A stretch of 58,268 nt of DNA from Candidatus Woesearchaeota archaeon (GTDB lineage: Archaea > Nanobdellota > Nanobdellia > Woesearchaeales > GW2011-AR9), in contig JABHQW010000007.1 in the NCBI GenBank assembly GCA_018696595.1, positions 1-58,268 on the forward strand, given 5' to 3'. The position numbers and the translations under genes were made by a program. The notes under the pieces are model-generated. The model was not told the DNA's origin. It worked only from the letters and a program-made list of their open reading frames with translations, and searched no databases. Positions 22,592 to 30,897 of this stretch are shown here, piece after piece (position 1 is the first letter of the stretch; every line of letters begins with the position of its first letter).

Positions 22592-23815
22592 ATGACAAAA
22601 CCACAATCAATTGGAAAAGTACAAAGAGAATTGATAACTGCTCATTATCAGAGAGCAAATGAAGCAAAGGCAGAAGGGAAACCAGTTGTTTACGTAACAG
22701 CAATGTTTCCAGTTGAAATTGTTAAAGCTTTTGAACCACACTTAGCAACAGTTTACCCAGAGAACCATGCTGCTTTGTTAATTTCTCGAGGTTTAGCTGA
22801 AGATTTAGCAAGTAAAGCAACAGTAGGTGCACATTTGGACAAGATGGGTTGTGCTTATGAGTTGGTAAATACGGGATACCTTTTACAACCAGAAAGTGCG
22901 TTAGTAGATGCTAAGGGAAGACCAATTTCAAAACTACCAGAACCAGACGTTCTTCTTGCTTGTGATAATCAATGTAGAGTGGTTTCAGAATGGTTTGCTA
23001 ATTTGGGAAAACTCTTTGACGCTACTGCTTACTCTGTAAACGTTGGAGACAATTATACTGGCGAAGAAAGTTCTAGAAAAACAACTTATATCAGAGGACA
23101 ATTAGAACATGTTATTGCTTTTCTTGAAGAGAAAACAGGAACAGATTTGAACCAGGATAAATTATTAGAAGTTGCCAGACAATCAAACTCTGCAGTTAAA
23201 TTATGGCGAGAGTATTTAGAATTAGGAAAATTAACTCCTTCCCCTGTAACTTCATTTGATGGGTTTTTTCATATGGCACCCATCGTTTCAGAAAGAGGAA
23301 CACAACAAGCAGTAGATTATTATCAACAGTTATTGAATGAAACAGATGTTAATGAAGGAGCAGTTCAACCAGAGAAACACAGGCTGTTATGGGATAATTT
23401 AGCCACCTGGTTTAATTTTGGAGAATTAAAAAGATACTTTTCTGACAGAAACATTGCAGTTGTTGGATCCACATACTTAGACGTCTGGAAAAAAGAGTTA
23501 GATACAACAAGTTATGACACTCTTCTAGACAGTATGGCCGAAGCCTATGGCACAATGTATACTAATCAAACAATGGATCAAAGGATTGATCTTTGGAAAG
23601 AAATGGTAAGAAGTCATCGTGCAGAAGGAATTTTATTTCATGACAATAGAAGTTGTCACACTTTTTCTTTAAGACAAAGAGAAATTGCAAAAGCTTTGAA
23701 AGAAGAGTTTGGTAATCAATTTAGAACAATTCACTTTGAAGGCGATCAAGGATTGAAAGAAAGGTTCCAAGAAACATCATTGAAAACTAAAGTTGAAACT
23801 TATTTCTGTGATTAA
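22592..23815 (+). CDS. 2-hydroxyacyl-CoA dehydratase subunit (HgdB/BcrC-like)
   Basis: 407 residues, the size of one dehydratase subunit. Family-like features: GKPVVYVTAMFPVEIVKAF near the start, LLACDNQCRVVSEWF (Cys candidate for the iron-sulfur cluster), GILFHDNRSCHTFSLRQREI (second Cys region), FEGDQGLKERF, and a final YFCD. Such enzymes remove water from 2-hydroxyacyl-CoA by a ketyl-radical route and normally need two subunits and a separate ATPase activator. Neither partner is present here, so it may act as a homodimer, have remote partners, or have a different reductase role. Confidence 0.75.
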   Translation: MTKPQSIGKVQRELITAHYQRANEAKAEGKPVVYVTAMFPVEIVKAFEPHLATVYPENHAALLISRGLAEDLASKATVGAHLDKMGCAYELVNTGYLLQPESALVDAKGRPISKLPEPDVLLACDNQCRVVSEWFANLGKLFDATAYSVNVGDNYTGEESSRKTTYIRGQLEHVIAFLEEKTGTDLNQDKLLEVARQSNSAVKLWREYLELGKLTPSPVTSFDGFFHMAPIVSERGTQQAVDYYQQLLNETDVNEGAVQPEKHRLLWDNLATWFNFGELKRYFSDRNIAVVGSTYLDVWKKELDTTSYDTLLDSMAEAYGTMYTNQTMDQRIDLWKEMVRSHRAEGILFHDNRSCHTFSLRQREIAKALKEEFGNQFRTIHFEGDQGLKERFQETSLKTKVETYFCD

Positions 23816-23867
23816 AAATTTCTATATAACAGAAACTTTTATTTACTCAACCAAAATACAAAGTGAT

Positions 23868-25010
23868 ATGATTCCTAATTACAAACAAAATAATATAATC
23901 AATTTGATGAGTTCTATTTTACATGGGTTAGGCAGTAACAGCAAATACCCACAATTGAATAAAGAACTAACTAAAGAAATCAAAGAAGCCAAGAATGTTG
24001 TTCTAATGGTCATTGATGGTGTTGGAACTGATAGTTTAAAGAAACTGGGCAAGAAAAGTTTTTTGGTTAAGAATAAAGTTCAGGATTTACAATCAATATT
24101 TCCATCAACTACTGCGGCTGCAGTAACCACTTTCTATACTGGATTGGCGCCACAAGAACATGGCGTTACTGGTTGGTATATGAACATGAAAGAGTTTGGT
24201 GCTGTTGTTTGTCTATTACGTTTTATAACAAGAATGAGAAAGAAGATTGAATTACTTGATAAAGACCCTTATTTACCAAAAGCAATCTTTGACAAAATAA
24301 AAGTTAAAAGTTATAAAATCGGTCCTGAAAGTATATTCAAAAGTCCTTACAATCAGATCTTGGGAAAAAATGCTAGTTTAATTGGTTATAGAAGTTTAAA
24401 CGGTTTCTTCAACAAAATCAATCAAACAATTAAATCAAGTTCAAAGAGAAAATTTATTTATGCTTACTGGCCAGACTTTGATTCCTTGTCGCATTTATTA
24501 GGGAAGAATAGTAAAGAAGCCAAAGACCATCTTAAAGCAATAGATGAAAAGATGGAAAAGTTTGTTAAAAAACTAGAAGGAACAAACACTTTACTTTTAA
24601 TCACTGCAGACCATGGCCAGATTGTTACAACAAGGAAAAAAGCAGTTATTGCTAATGAACATCCATTATTAAAAGAATGTTTATCTGCTCCTCTTTGTGG
24701 TGAACCAAGAGCAGCTTATTGTTATGTATATCCAAGAAAAGTTAAACAGTTTGAAAGTTATGTAAAAAATAAATTAAGCAAGTATTGTGAATTACACAAA
24801 TCTGAAGATCTGGTAAAAGCGGGATATTTCGGGCTTGGAAGAGCACACCCTCGTCTTTTAGATAGAGTTGGAGATTATACATTAATAATGAAGAAAGATC
24901 ATATCATTAAAGATTTTTTAATCAACGAAGAGTTTAGAATTAAAATAGGAGATCATGGTGGAGTAAGTGAAGAAGAAATGATTATTCCTTTAATAAAAAT
25001 AAGAAAATAA
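23868..25010 (+). CDS. Alkaline-phosphatase-superfamily phosphodiesterase
   Basis: 380 residues from the ATG at 23868; CTATATAA at about 23822 suggests its own promoter. The metal-binding framework of type I phosphodiesterase/nucleotide pyrophosphatases is seen: VVLMVIDGVG, nucleophile Thr in IFPSTTAAAVTTFYTGLAPQ, AYWPDFDSLSH, LLITADHGQ and IGDHGGVSEEE. It hydrolyses phosphodiester or phosphate bonds; the substrate is unknown. Cytoplasmic, as no signal peptide is visible. Confidence 0.85.
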   Translation: MIPNYKQNNIINLMSSILHGLGSNSKYPQLNKELTKEIKEAKNVVLMVIDGVGTDSLKKLGKKSFLVKNKVQDLQSIFPSTTAAAVTTFYTGLAPQEHGVTGWYMNMKEFGAVVCLLRFITRMRKKIELLDKDPYLPKAIFDKIKVKSYKIGPESIFKSPYNQILGKNASLIGYRSLNGFFNKINQTIKSSSKRKFIYAYWPDFDSLSHLLGKNSKEAKDHLKAIDEKMEKFVKKLEGTNTLLLITADHGQIVTTRKKAVIANEHPLLKECLSAPLCGEPRAAYCYVYPRKVKQFESYVKNKLSKYCELHKSEDLVKAGYFGLGRAHPRLLDRVGDYTLIMKKDHIIKDFLINEEFRIKIGDHGGVSEEEMIIPLIKIRK

Positions 25011-25015
25011 AAAAA

Positions 25016-25708
25016 TTAATTCTTATAAAAGTCAGTAACTAACTGTGCAATATCTGCAACAACCCGAGTGACATCATGGACACAAGCTACTTTTGGCACT
25101 TCATCAAGTTTAAGATATTTCATATCATGTGCAACTGAACCATTAGTTCTAGAACGTTCATCAATTGAAGTTGGCATAGTAGTTGTGTCAATAACTAACC
25201 CATATTCTCCAGATCTAAGTTCTTCTTTAAGGTTACTTCCTAATACAACTTTATCAGGATCACAGAATACCTCTATTACTTGTTTCATTGCTCGATAAAT
25301 AGAACTATTTTCTCCAGCTGGCATATAAACTAATACTTTACCGCCTTCTTTCAAAGGTGCTTTAGAAACAGTCATTCCAACTAATGTTCCTAATTCATCT
25401 TTATCCAATAATTCAGCACCCAATTCTTTAGCTTTTTCCTTAACCTCTTCTTGGTCAGCTACACCAGTCCAAAGAATTTTCCTAGCATCCAAATCTTCAA
25501 GTTCTTCTAAGATTTTATAACCTTCTGTTCCTTGTGGAGTATATTGTAAGTCTGTAATAATAGTGGTGTAATTTCCAGTTCTTGCTTCTGTAACTAACTC
25601 CTCTGGAGAAGATACAAAAGTTATCTCTGCACCAGGGATATATGGCATTGCTTCTCTAGCAAACTCTAGATTATCGTCCCCCAATAATATTTTTTCTAAT
25701 TTTTCCAT
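25016..25708 (-). CDS. Receiver-like protein with second divergent domain
   Basis: 230 residues. The first half has the receiver pattern: ILLGDDN (acidic pair), IITDLQYTPQGTEGY (phospho-acceptor Asp), KILWTG (Thr) and LLDKDEL (Lys). The second half (KVLVYMPAGENSSIYRAMKQ, YGLVIDTTTMPTS) looks like a second alpha/beta domain without the acidic pocket. No kinase gene is nearby and no DNA-binding domain is attached. It probably acts through protein contacts; signal unknown. Family assignment rests on motif order. Confidence 0.7.
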   Translation of the reverse strand: MEKLEKILLGDDNLEFAREAMPYIPGAEITFVSSPEELVTEARTGNYTTIITDLQYTPQGTEGYKILEELEDLDARKILWTGVADQEEVKEKAKELGAELLDKDELGTLVGMTVSKAPLKEGGKVLVYMPAGENSSIYRAMKQVIEVFCDPDKVVLGSNLKEELRSGEYGLVIDTTTMPTSIDERSRTNGSVAHDMKYLKLDEVPKVACVHDVTRVVADIAQLVTDFYKN

Positions 25709-25815
25709 TTTAATTTCACCATAGTTTTTTATTAATAATTAATAGAAATAGACGATTATTTATAAACTTTTTGTAAATTACTACTCAAAAGTAAATAAAA
25801 AAGTAAAAAAGAAAT

Positions 25816-26253
25816 TTACTCTTCTTTCTTTGTTTCTTCTGCAGGAGCAGGGTTAGTCTTTACTTTAGGTAAAGGTAACGGACTTGGCAAAGAAATATCT
25901 TCACTAATCTTAATTGCTTGAATGTTTCCTTTATGTAAAGCTGCATTAACAATTTGTTCCATAACATCTGCGGGAATCTTTTTGTCTTTATCCCAACCTT
26001 CTTTAATTTCGTTAATCTTAGCTTCTACTTCAACAAAAAGAACTTGGCCTTCAACATCAATTTTTCCTAAACCAGGTTCATAAGCACAGTTGAAAGTAAA
26101 AGTAAACTTCAAACCTTTTTTACCATCAGCAGCGAAACTCATTTCTTCAACATCTTTAACAGAAACGTTATTGTTGATCTTAATCTGTCCTACTTTTGCG
26201 TCTAAACTTCTTTCTGCATTAACTTTGTGTAAATTTATTTTAACTATTGTCAT
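25816..26253 (-). CDS. Conserved-looking soluble protein, function unknown
   Basis: 145 residues. Beta-rich middle (GLKFTFTFNCAYEPGLGKID and VEGQVLFVEVEAKI), a helix with a basic/acidic mix, and a disordered Pro/Glu/Lys tail (PAPAEETKKEE). The arrangement 'YEP..G.I.V.G..' is faintly reminiscent of SecB-like folds, but I would not assign it. Its acidic tail resembles that of the protein at the right edge of the window. Confidence 0.6.
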   Translation of the reverse strand: MTIVKINLHKVNAERSLDAKVGQIKINNNVSVKDVEEMSFAADGKKGLKFTFTFNCAYEPGLGKIDVEGQVLFVEVEAKINEIKEGWDKDKKIPADVMEQIVNAALHKGNIQAIKISEDISLPSPLPLPKVKTNPAPAEETKKEE

Positions 26254-26368
26254 CTTTTAACCTCCAGTTATAAGATACAAAAAATTGTAAAACAATTTTT
26301 CAGTATTTTAACCACCTTTTTAAGTTTTAAAGGTTATTTAGAAAGCTCCTTTATAAATTTTATTGATG

Positions 26369-26572
26369 TTAAGAATGATATTTCTTTAATAATTCTATTA
26401 AATTACCTTTGGTTTGAGAGTAAACGGCTTTAGACTTATCAAATAATTCATATCTTTCAGATAAATGATAAACCACTGCACCTAAACCAAATATTGCTAA
26501 AGGAGCAACAAATGAACCTAATAAAGTGGGAGTGAATTCAGCAACAATATCAGTAAGTTCTACTGGAGTCAT
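26369..26572 (-). CDS. Small single-helix membrane protein
   Basis: 67 residues with one hydrophobic segment (LLGSFVAPLAIFGLGAVVYHL) and a basic, amphipathic C-terminal half. No family recognised. It lies 33 bases after the agmatinase-like gene's upstream side in the divergent order of the region, but on the same strand, so a link with the polyamine cluster is possible only by position. Confidence 0.5.
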   Translation of the reverse strand: MTPVELTDIVAEFTPTLLGSFVAPLAIFGLGAVVYHLSERYELFDKSKAVYSQTKGNLIELLKKYHS

Positions 26573-26605
26573 TCTTGATGATAGTTTATAAATTATTTAT
26601 AAGGG

Positions 26606-27439
26606 TTATGGTCTCATTGCCATTATCTTGTAAACTAATTTTGCTAAAGAATAAGCTTCTGCCTGAAAGTTTTCTTTTGGGGCAAATTCAACAATATCTG
26701 CTCCAATAACTTCTTTCTCTTTGAAAATTGTTTTTAGAATCGCAATCACCTGATTCCAATTAAAACCGCCAGGTTCAGGTGTGCCAGTATTTCTAATGAA
26801 ACTGGGATCAAAAATATCAACATCTATTGAAATGTAAACTTTATCTTTCAGTTTTGGAAGTAATTCTTTAAGTTTAGTTAAATTGAAGTTGTAAGCGTTT
26901 AGTAGATAAACATTCTCATTATTCTCAATCTGGGTTTTTTCATCAATATCCATTGATCTTATTCCAAGTAAAGCAACTTCACGATTCTTAGAAACTTGTT
27001 TTGCAGTACAAGCATGATTTAAACTTGAACTATTCCAAGAATCTCTGAAATCTGCGTGTGCATCTAAAATAATTACAGAGAAATCTTTGTGTATTTGTTC
27101 TTGTCCCTTAACTAATCCAATTGTAACTGAATGATCTCCGCCTAAACCAATAATAAATTTATTTTCATGTTTCTTAATTTCTTTAGAAACTCTTTCAATC
27201 ATTTCTTCTGGTTCACTAGCTTTAATTGGTTCTAACAATTCAATTCCTTTTTCAAACGGCTCACAATCAAACTGTTCATCATAATATTCTAAATGTTTAC
27301 TTGCTGCAATTATTTCTTTTGGACCATTAATAGTTCCAGTTCCGAAAGTCAAATCCTTCTCATATTCAATAGGCAAGATTACAAACTTACCCCTTTGGTA
27401 TTCTTCTGAGAGATTCATCCAATAATTTTTAGTTTTCAT
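26606..27439 (-). CDS. speB: Agmatinase/arginase-family ureohydrolase
   Basis: 277 residues with the binuclear manganese site intact: GLGGDHSVT, ILDAHADFRDSW, and SIDVDIFDPSF; the substrate loop HACTAKQVS is present. Agmatinase makes putrescine and urea from agmatine; in haloarchaea a homologue also finishes hypusine by cleaving an agmatine-derived intermediate on IF5A (established in Haloferax). The gene overlaps the upstream unknown gene by four bases and is in one minus-strand set with a PLP decarboxylase and deoxyhypusine synthase. Confidence 0.92.
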   Translation of the reverse strand: MKTKNYWMNLSEEYQRGKFVILPIEYEKDLTFGTGTINGPKEIIAASKHLEYYDEQFDCEPFEKGIELLEPIKASEPEEMIERVSKEIKKHENKFIIGLGGDHSVTIGLVKGQEQIHKDFSVIILDAHADFRDSWNSSSLNHACTAKQVSKNREVALLGIRSMDIDEKTQIENNENVYLLNAYNFNLTKLKELLPKLKDKVYISIDVDIFDPSFIRNTGTPEPGGFNWNQVIAILKTIFKEKEVIGADIVEFAPKENFQAEAYSLAKLVYKIMAMRP

Positions 27440-28155
27440 TTTGTTCCAAAAGTTTTTATTGCCTCATCTAAATCCAATTCAATATAATCAAACAAACAAG
27501 CCCGAAGAATTAACCTTTCTCTTGCCTCTGGATGATCTGGCAAATTTGTTCTAAATCCACTTCTTTTTCCAAAAAGATCTGGGGAGTAAATTAACAGTGC
27601 TGGAAAAATATGTTCTTGATTTTCATTAATGGTATTCTCCTTAAAGTATGCAGGATAAAAACTAAACGGAGAAATTACCCAACAATCAGGAATCTGAAAA
27701 TTCCTATCCCAATAAGCTCTCGTGAATTCATGGTCTCCTTCAAATTCATCTCTCCAAGCAACTTCACAACCCTCTTTTAAAGTTCTAACAACGTTCTTAA
27801 CTAGGTAATGCCATTCTCCACGTTTATTTTTTACAGTAAACTCAAAATCTGGACCTGTTGTCGTTGTTATTCCCCTAAAACCAATTTCTCTCCCAGTATA
27901 TTCTTTTCTTAAATCAGGAACGACTCTACTTTCAATAACATTAGTATAAACGTGAGTTATTAATCCATCAGTATGTTGGTTTCTATCAAAATCGGTTTTA
28001 TTCATTTTTGGATCAAATAAAAATTGATATGTGCTTCCCATTTCTTCCATCCACATTTTAGCTGTTTCTTCATCAACCGGATAATAACTAATTCTTGGAT
28101 CTTGTTGAGCTAATTCTTCAAGTAACTCTGAGTTTGGTCTATGAATGGTAAGCAT
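27436..28155 (-). CDS. Unknown protein in polyamine/hypusine operon
   Basis: 239 residues, no family recognised. Soluble, with many Trp, Tyr, Phe and acidic residues (EETAKMWMEEMGSTYQFLFD; DRNFQIPDCWVISPFSFYPA; HIFPALLIYSPDLFGKRSGF). Its stop overlaps the agmatinase start by four bases and it begins one base after the decarboxylase stop, so the three are translationally coupled. Context suggests a role in polyamine metabolism or IF5A modification, for example a regulatory or substrate-handling protein; this is inference. Confidence 0.65.
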   Translation of the reverse strand: MLTIHRPNSELLEELAQQDPRISYYPVDEETAKMWMEEMGSTYQFLFDPKMNKTDFDRNQHTDGLITHVYTNVIESRVVPDLRKEYTGREIGFRGITTTTGPDFEFTVKNKRGEWHYLVKNVVRTLKEGCEVAWRDEFEGDHEFTRAYWDRNFQIPDCWVISPFSFYPAYFKENTINENQEHIFPALLIYSPDLFGKRSGFRTNLPDHPEARERLILRACLFDYIELDLDEAIKTFGTK

Positions 28156-28156
28156 T

Positions 28157-29191
28157 TTACTCTACAACCTCCGTTTCAATCTCTTCTAAGTCACAAAAGT
28201 TTGTTGTAAAATTGTACGCACCTGCATTCAAGAAAACTAATTGATCCCCTACTTTTGGATTATCTAAATAAACTCTGTAGCGAAATAAGTCCATTGAACA
28301 AGGGGTAACCCCCTTAATCACAAATGACTTTCCTTCTTCTTTAGTTAACTCTCCTTCAACAAGTAGTTTCACAGGAACAATAACTGCATCCATATTTGCA
28401 TTATACACAGAAGCGTTAACAATTATATTATTCTCATGAATAGCAATTATTTTTGTAACCAATTTACCAGCAGAGGCAGCAATAAATCTGCCTGGTTCAA
28501 TCATTAACTGAATTCCTTTTTGGTTAAGCCATTGTTTTAGTTCTGTGATTTTATTAAATATTCCAGGTAAGACTTTAACATTAGTATTGGCATATTCTGA
28601 AGGCAGACCACCACCAATATTGACTAAATCAATCATTTCTAAAACATCTTCATCAAGAATGTTAGACAATTCATATTGTAATTTCCATTCTGCCATATTT
28701 TGTGTCTTTCGATGGAAATGTATCCCTAATTGACCAATTTTAGAATTGTTTCTTAACTCTTTAACTCTTTTATTAATAACTGCAGAGGTCATTCCGAAAA
28801 CAAAATATCTTTCTGTACGCACAGATAATTCTTTTAGTTTTAATCTGAGAAGTAAATTTATCTTAACTTCGTTCTTCTCTAAGAAACTTAGTAACACATC
28901 TAAATCAGATTCGTTATCAACAACAAACCAATTAATTCTTTTCTCAACTAAACTTCTTATCTCTTCTTCATTCCAACCCTGAGCAAGAAAGATAACTCTT
29001 GACAAATCCTGATTATGTTTTAGTTCATTAACAGAATGCACAGAGAACATACAATCAACTTCATTCTCTAAAATCTTTGTAACTGTTTGATTTGTTTTGG
29101 AACTATAGGAAACAAAGTCTGCTAACTGTTTTACTTTACCAAACTGCGAAAGTACTTTACTTTTTGAGATTAGGAATTTCAGGTCATTCAT
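28157..29191 (-). CDS. PLP-dependent ornithine/arginine/DAP decarboxylase (fold III)
   Basis: 344 residues, slightly shorter than usual. The PLP lysine is K32 in SYSSKTN (family: YAxKxN). Further motifs: LGIHFHRK, LVNIGGGLPSEY (phosphate loop), MIEPGRFIAASAG, and the substrate-side PCSMDLFRYRV plus GAYNFTTNF (family: GPxCxSxD and GAY). Whether ornithine, arginine or another diamino acid is decarboxylated is not decidable by eye; with agmatinase next to it, arginine is attractive. It overlaps the deoxyhypusine synthase stop by four bases. Confidence 0.85.
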   Translation of the reverse strand: MNDLKFLISKSKVLSQFGKVKQLADFVSYSSKTNQTVTKILENEVDCMFSVHSVNELKHNQDLSRVIFLAQGWNEEEIRSLVEKRINWFVVDNESDLDVLLSFLEKNEVKINLLLRLKLKELSVRTERYFVFGMTSAVINKRVKELRNNSKIGQLGIHFHRKTQNMAEWKLQYELSNILDEDVLEMIDLVNIGGGLPSEYANTNVKVLPGIFNKITELKQWLNQKGIQLMIEPGRFIAASAGKLVTKIIAIHENNIIVNASVYNANMDAVIVPVKLLVEGELTKEEGKSFVIKGVTPCSMDLFRYRVYLDNPKVGDQLVFLNAGAYNFTTNFCDLEEIETEVVE

Positions 29192-30123
29192 TCTAACAAG
29201 CCCTCTTCACTTAATTCTTCCAAAGCTTTAATCATCGCTAAAGGAAACATAATAGTTACATCACCGATAACAGTAGCCACATCAGAATCATCTTTGACTT
29301 TACCCCAAGATTTTGCTTCGTTAGTTGTTGCACCAGACATCGAACCAGAAGTTCTTTGCGCGGTGGTCATGTAAACAGCATAATTTGCCCCACCATTTAA
29401 CAAAGTACATAAGATGGCATGATGTTTACTAATCGAACCACCTAAAGCAATTACTGCTTTCTTATCATCATGACTTGTACAGAACAAAATATTTCCAAAA
29501 TCTTTTACCACGTCAACAATAAAATCTGAATGTTTCTGTTGAAACAAATAAAGATGGAATCCAAAAGCCCCATCAGTAATTGCTGGACAGAAAATAGGAA
29601 CATTATTTTTTGCTGCTTGATATAAAATAGAATTTTCATCGTTTAACTTTAAACCAATCTCTCTTAATAATTCTGAGACTGCCCACCTTTTCTGTTTCTG
29701 ATATAGCTCATCTAGTACGGGAGTAATCCAATCTTCAAAATTCATATAACTTTCATTCTTAACAAAAAGATTTCCTACTCGATTAACTCCTTGTTCATGT
29801 AACTCAACATCATCTGCTTCAAATCTACCAACGGAAAACTTTTCTCCATTAGCTTTCATAATATCTTCTTCTAATCCGCCAACAGTGGTTACAATGACAT
29901 CTGCAAACTTTAACTTGATTAATTGTGCAAAAAACCCTCTCAATCCAGAAGTCACCATATTTGATGTAAATGTAAGAAATACTTTTGCAGAATTCTTTTT
30001 CATTTTCACAAAAACGTCTGCTGCTTTTGCTAGCTCAACACTTTGAAACCCAACTTGACCATACTGTTGAATCAATTCCTTAACGGTAATATCTTTTTTC
30101 CATTGAAAATCTTTAACATTCAT
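29188..30123 (-). CDS. dys: Deoxyhypusine synthase
   Basis: 311 residues, typical for an archaeal DHS. The catalytic lysine is K233 in ALGGSISKHHA; the NAD-binding stretch LTFTSNMVTSGLRG and the site VTTVGGLEEDI are present, as are CPAITDGAFG and SGSMSGA. DHS attaches an aminobutyl (or in some archaea agmatine-derived) group to aIF5A. It begins the minus-strand cluster with the PLP decarboxylase, an unknown protein and agmatinase. aIF5A itself is not in the window. Confidence 0.93.
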   Translation of the reverse strand: MNVKDFQWKKDITVKELIQQYGQVGFQSVELAKAADVFVKMKKNSAKVFLTFTSNMVTSGLRGFFAQLIKLKFADVIVTTVGGLEEDIMKANGEKFSVGRFEADDVELHEQGVNRVGNLFVKNESYMNFEDWITPVLDELYQKQKRWAVSELLREIGLKLNDENSILYQAAKNNVPIFCPAITDGAFGFHLYLFQQKHSDFIVDVVKDFGNILFCTSHDDKKAVIALGGSISKHHAILCTLLNGGANYAVYMTTAQRTSGSMSGATTNEAKSWGKVKDDSDVATVIGDVTIMFPLAMIKALEELSEEGLLE

Positions 30124-30152
30124 TTTAATCCTCGTAATTTTTTAATACCATT

Positions 30153-30779
30153 TTAACGATAACCTTCTCCTGGTGGTGCACCAATTAATGCGCCCCCATC
30201 TTTTAAGAAAGCTTTTTCAGCAGTAACGGGGGCAACACTTTGTCCTTGAAATTCAACTTGCCAAGCCCAATGTTGTGGCCCATAATTGTCAACAACAACA
30301 TCAAATTGTCCTAACAAAGAATGATCCGTTAAAGCTTCTTCTAAACTAATTTGGTGATGCCTAATATTAGAAGAATCTAAAATAATCTTTGCTCTTTGTC
30401 TTAGTTCATTCATTTCTTCTAAATGACTTGGATCTTTCACACATTTTTCCATTTGATCAAAAAGATTAATGCAAGTAGTATAATCAACAAAGTCAATTAT
30501 ATCTATTTGGCCACCTTGTTTAACTACCTGCTTTGGAAATTGTCCTAATCCCGCTCCGATTTCTAAATAACTTTTATCTAGATCAAAATTAGTAAAAAGT
30601 TCACTAACATCAGGATGGTAACCCTTTCCTAACTTTTTCCCAACAAGATCTCTACCCGTAACTGTAAGGTCGTGCATACCACCTTCTCCATGATAAAAAT
30701 AAAAATGCTTCCCTCCTCTACTTAAATGTAATCTTGGTTCGTAAACCAATGTCAATCCATCTTCTTGTATCTTTTCCAT
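30153..30779 (-). CDS. Class I SAM-dependent methyltransferase-like protein
   Basis: 208 residues from the ATG at 30779; a TTG seven codons upstream is possible. A Rossmann nucleotide-binding start is visible, SYLEIGAGLGQFPKQVVKQG, with an acidic strand IDIIDFVDYT and DVVVDNYGPQHW further on. The beta-hairpin-like N-terminus (LTLVYEPRLHLSRGGKHFYF) recalls aminopropyltransferases, which would fit beside polyamine genes, but their usual motifs are absent. Upstream of DHS on the same strand, 29 bases away. Confidence 0.6.
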   Translation of the reverse strand: MEKIQEDGLTLVYEPRLHLSRGGKHFYFYHGEGGMHDLTVTGRDLVGKKLGKGYHPDVSELFTNFDLDKSYLEIGAGLGQFPKQVVKQGGQIDIIDFVDYTTCINLFDQMEKCVKDPSHLEEMNELRQRAKIILDSSNIRHHQISLEEALTDHSLLGQFDVVVDNYGPQHWAWQVEFQGQSVAPVTAEKAFLKDGGALIGAPPGEGYR

Positions 30780-30897
30780 TTTCTTAATAAACACACACAA
30801 AACTCACTAATAGAATTATAATAATAGTACTTTAACTTCCACGTTTTCTTACTGAACTCATTATATACTCAAGAATATAGTTTATTTATAAGGTTTT

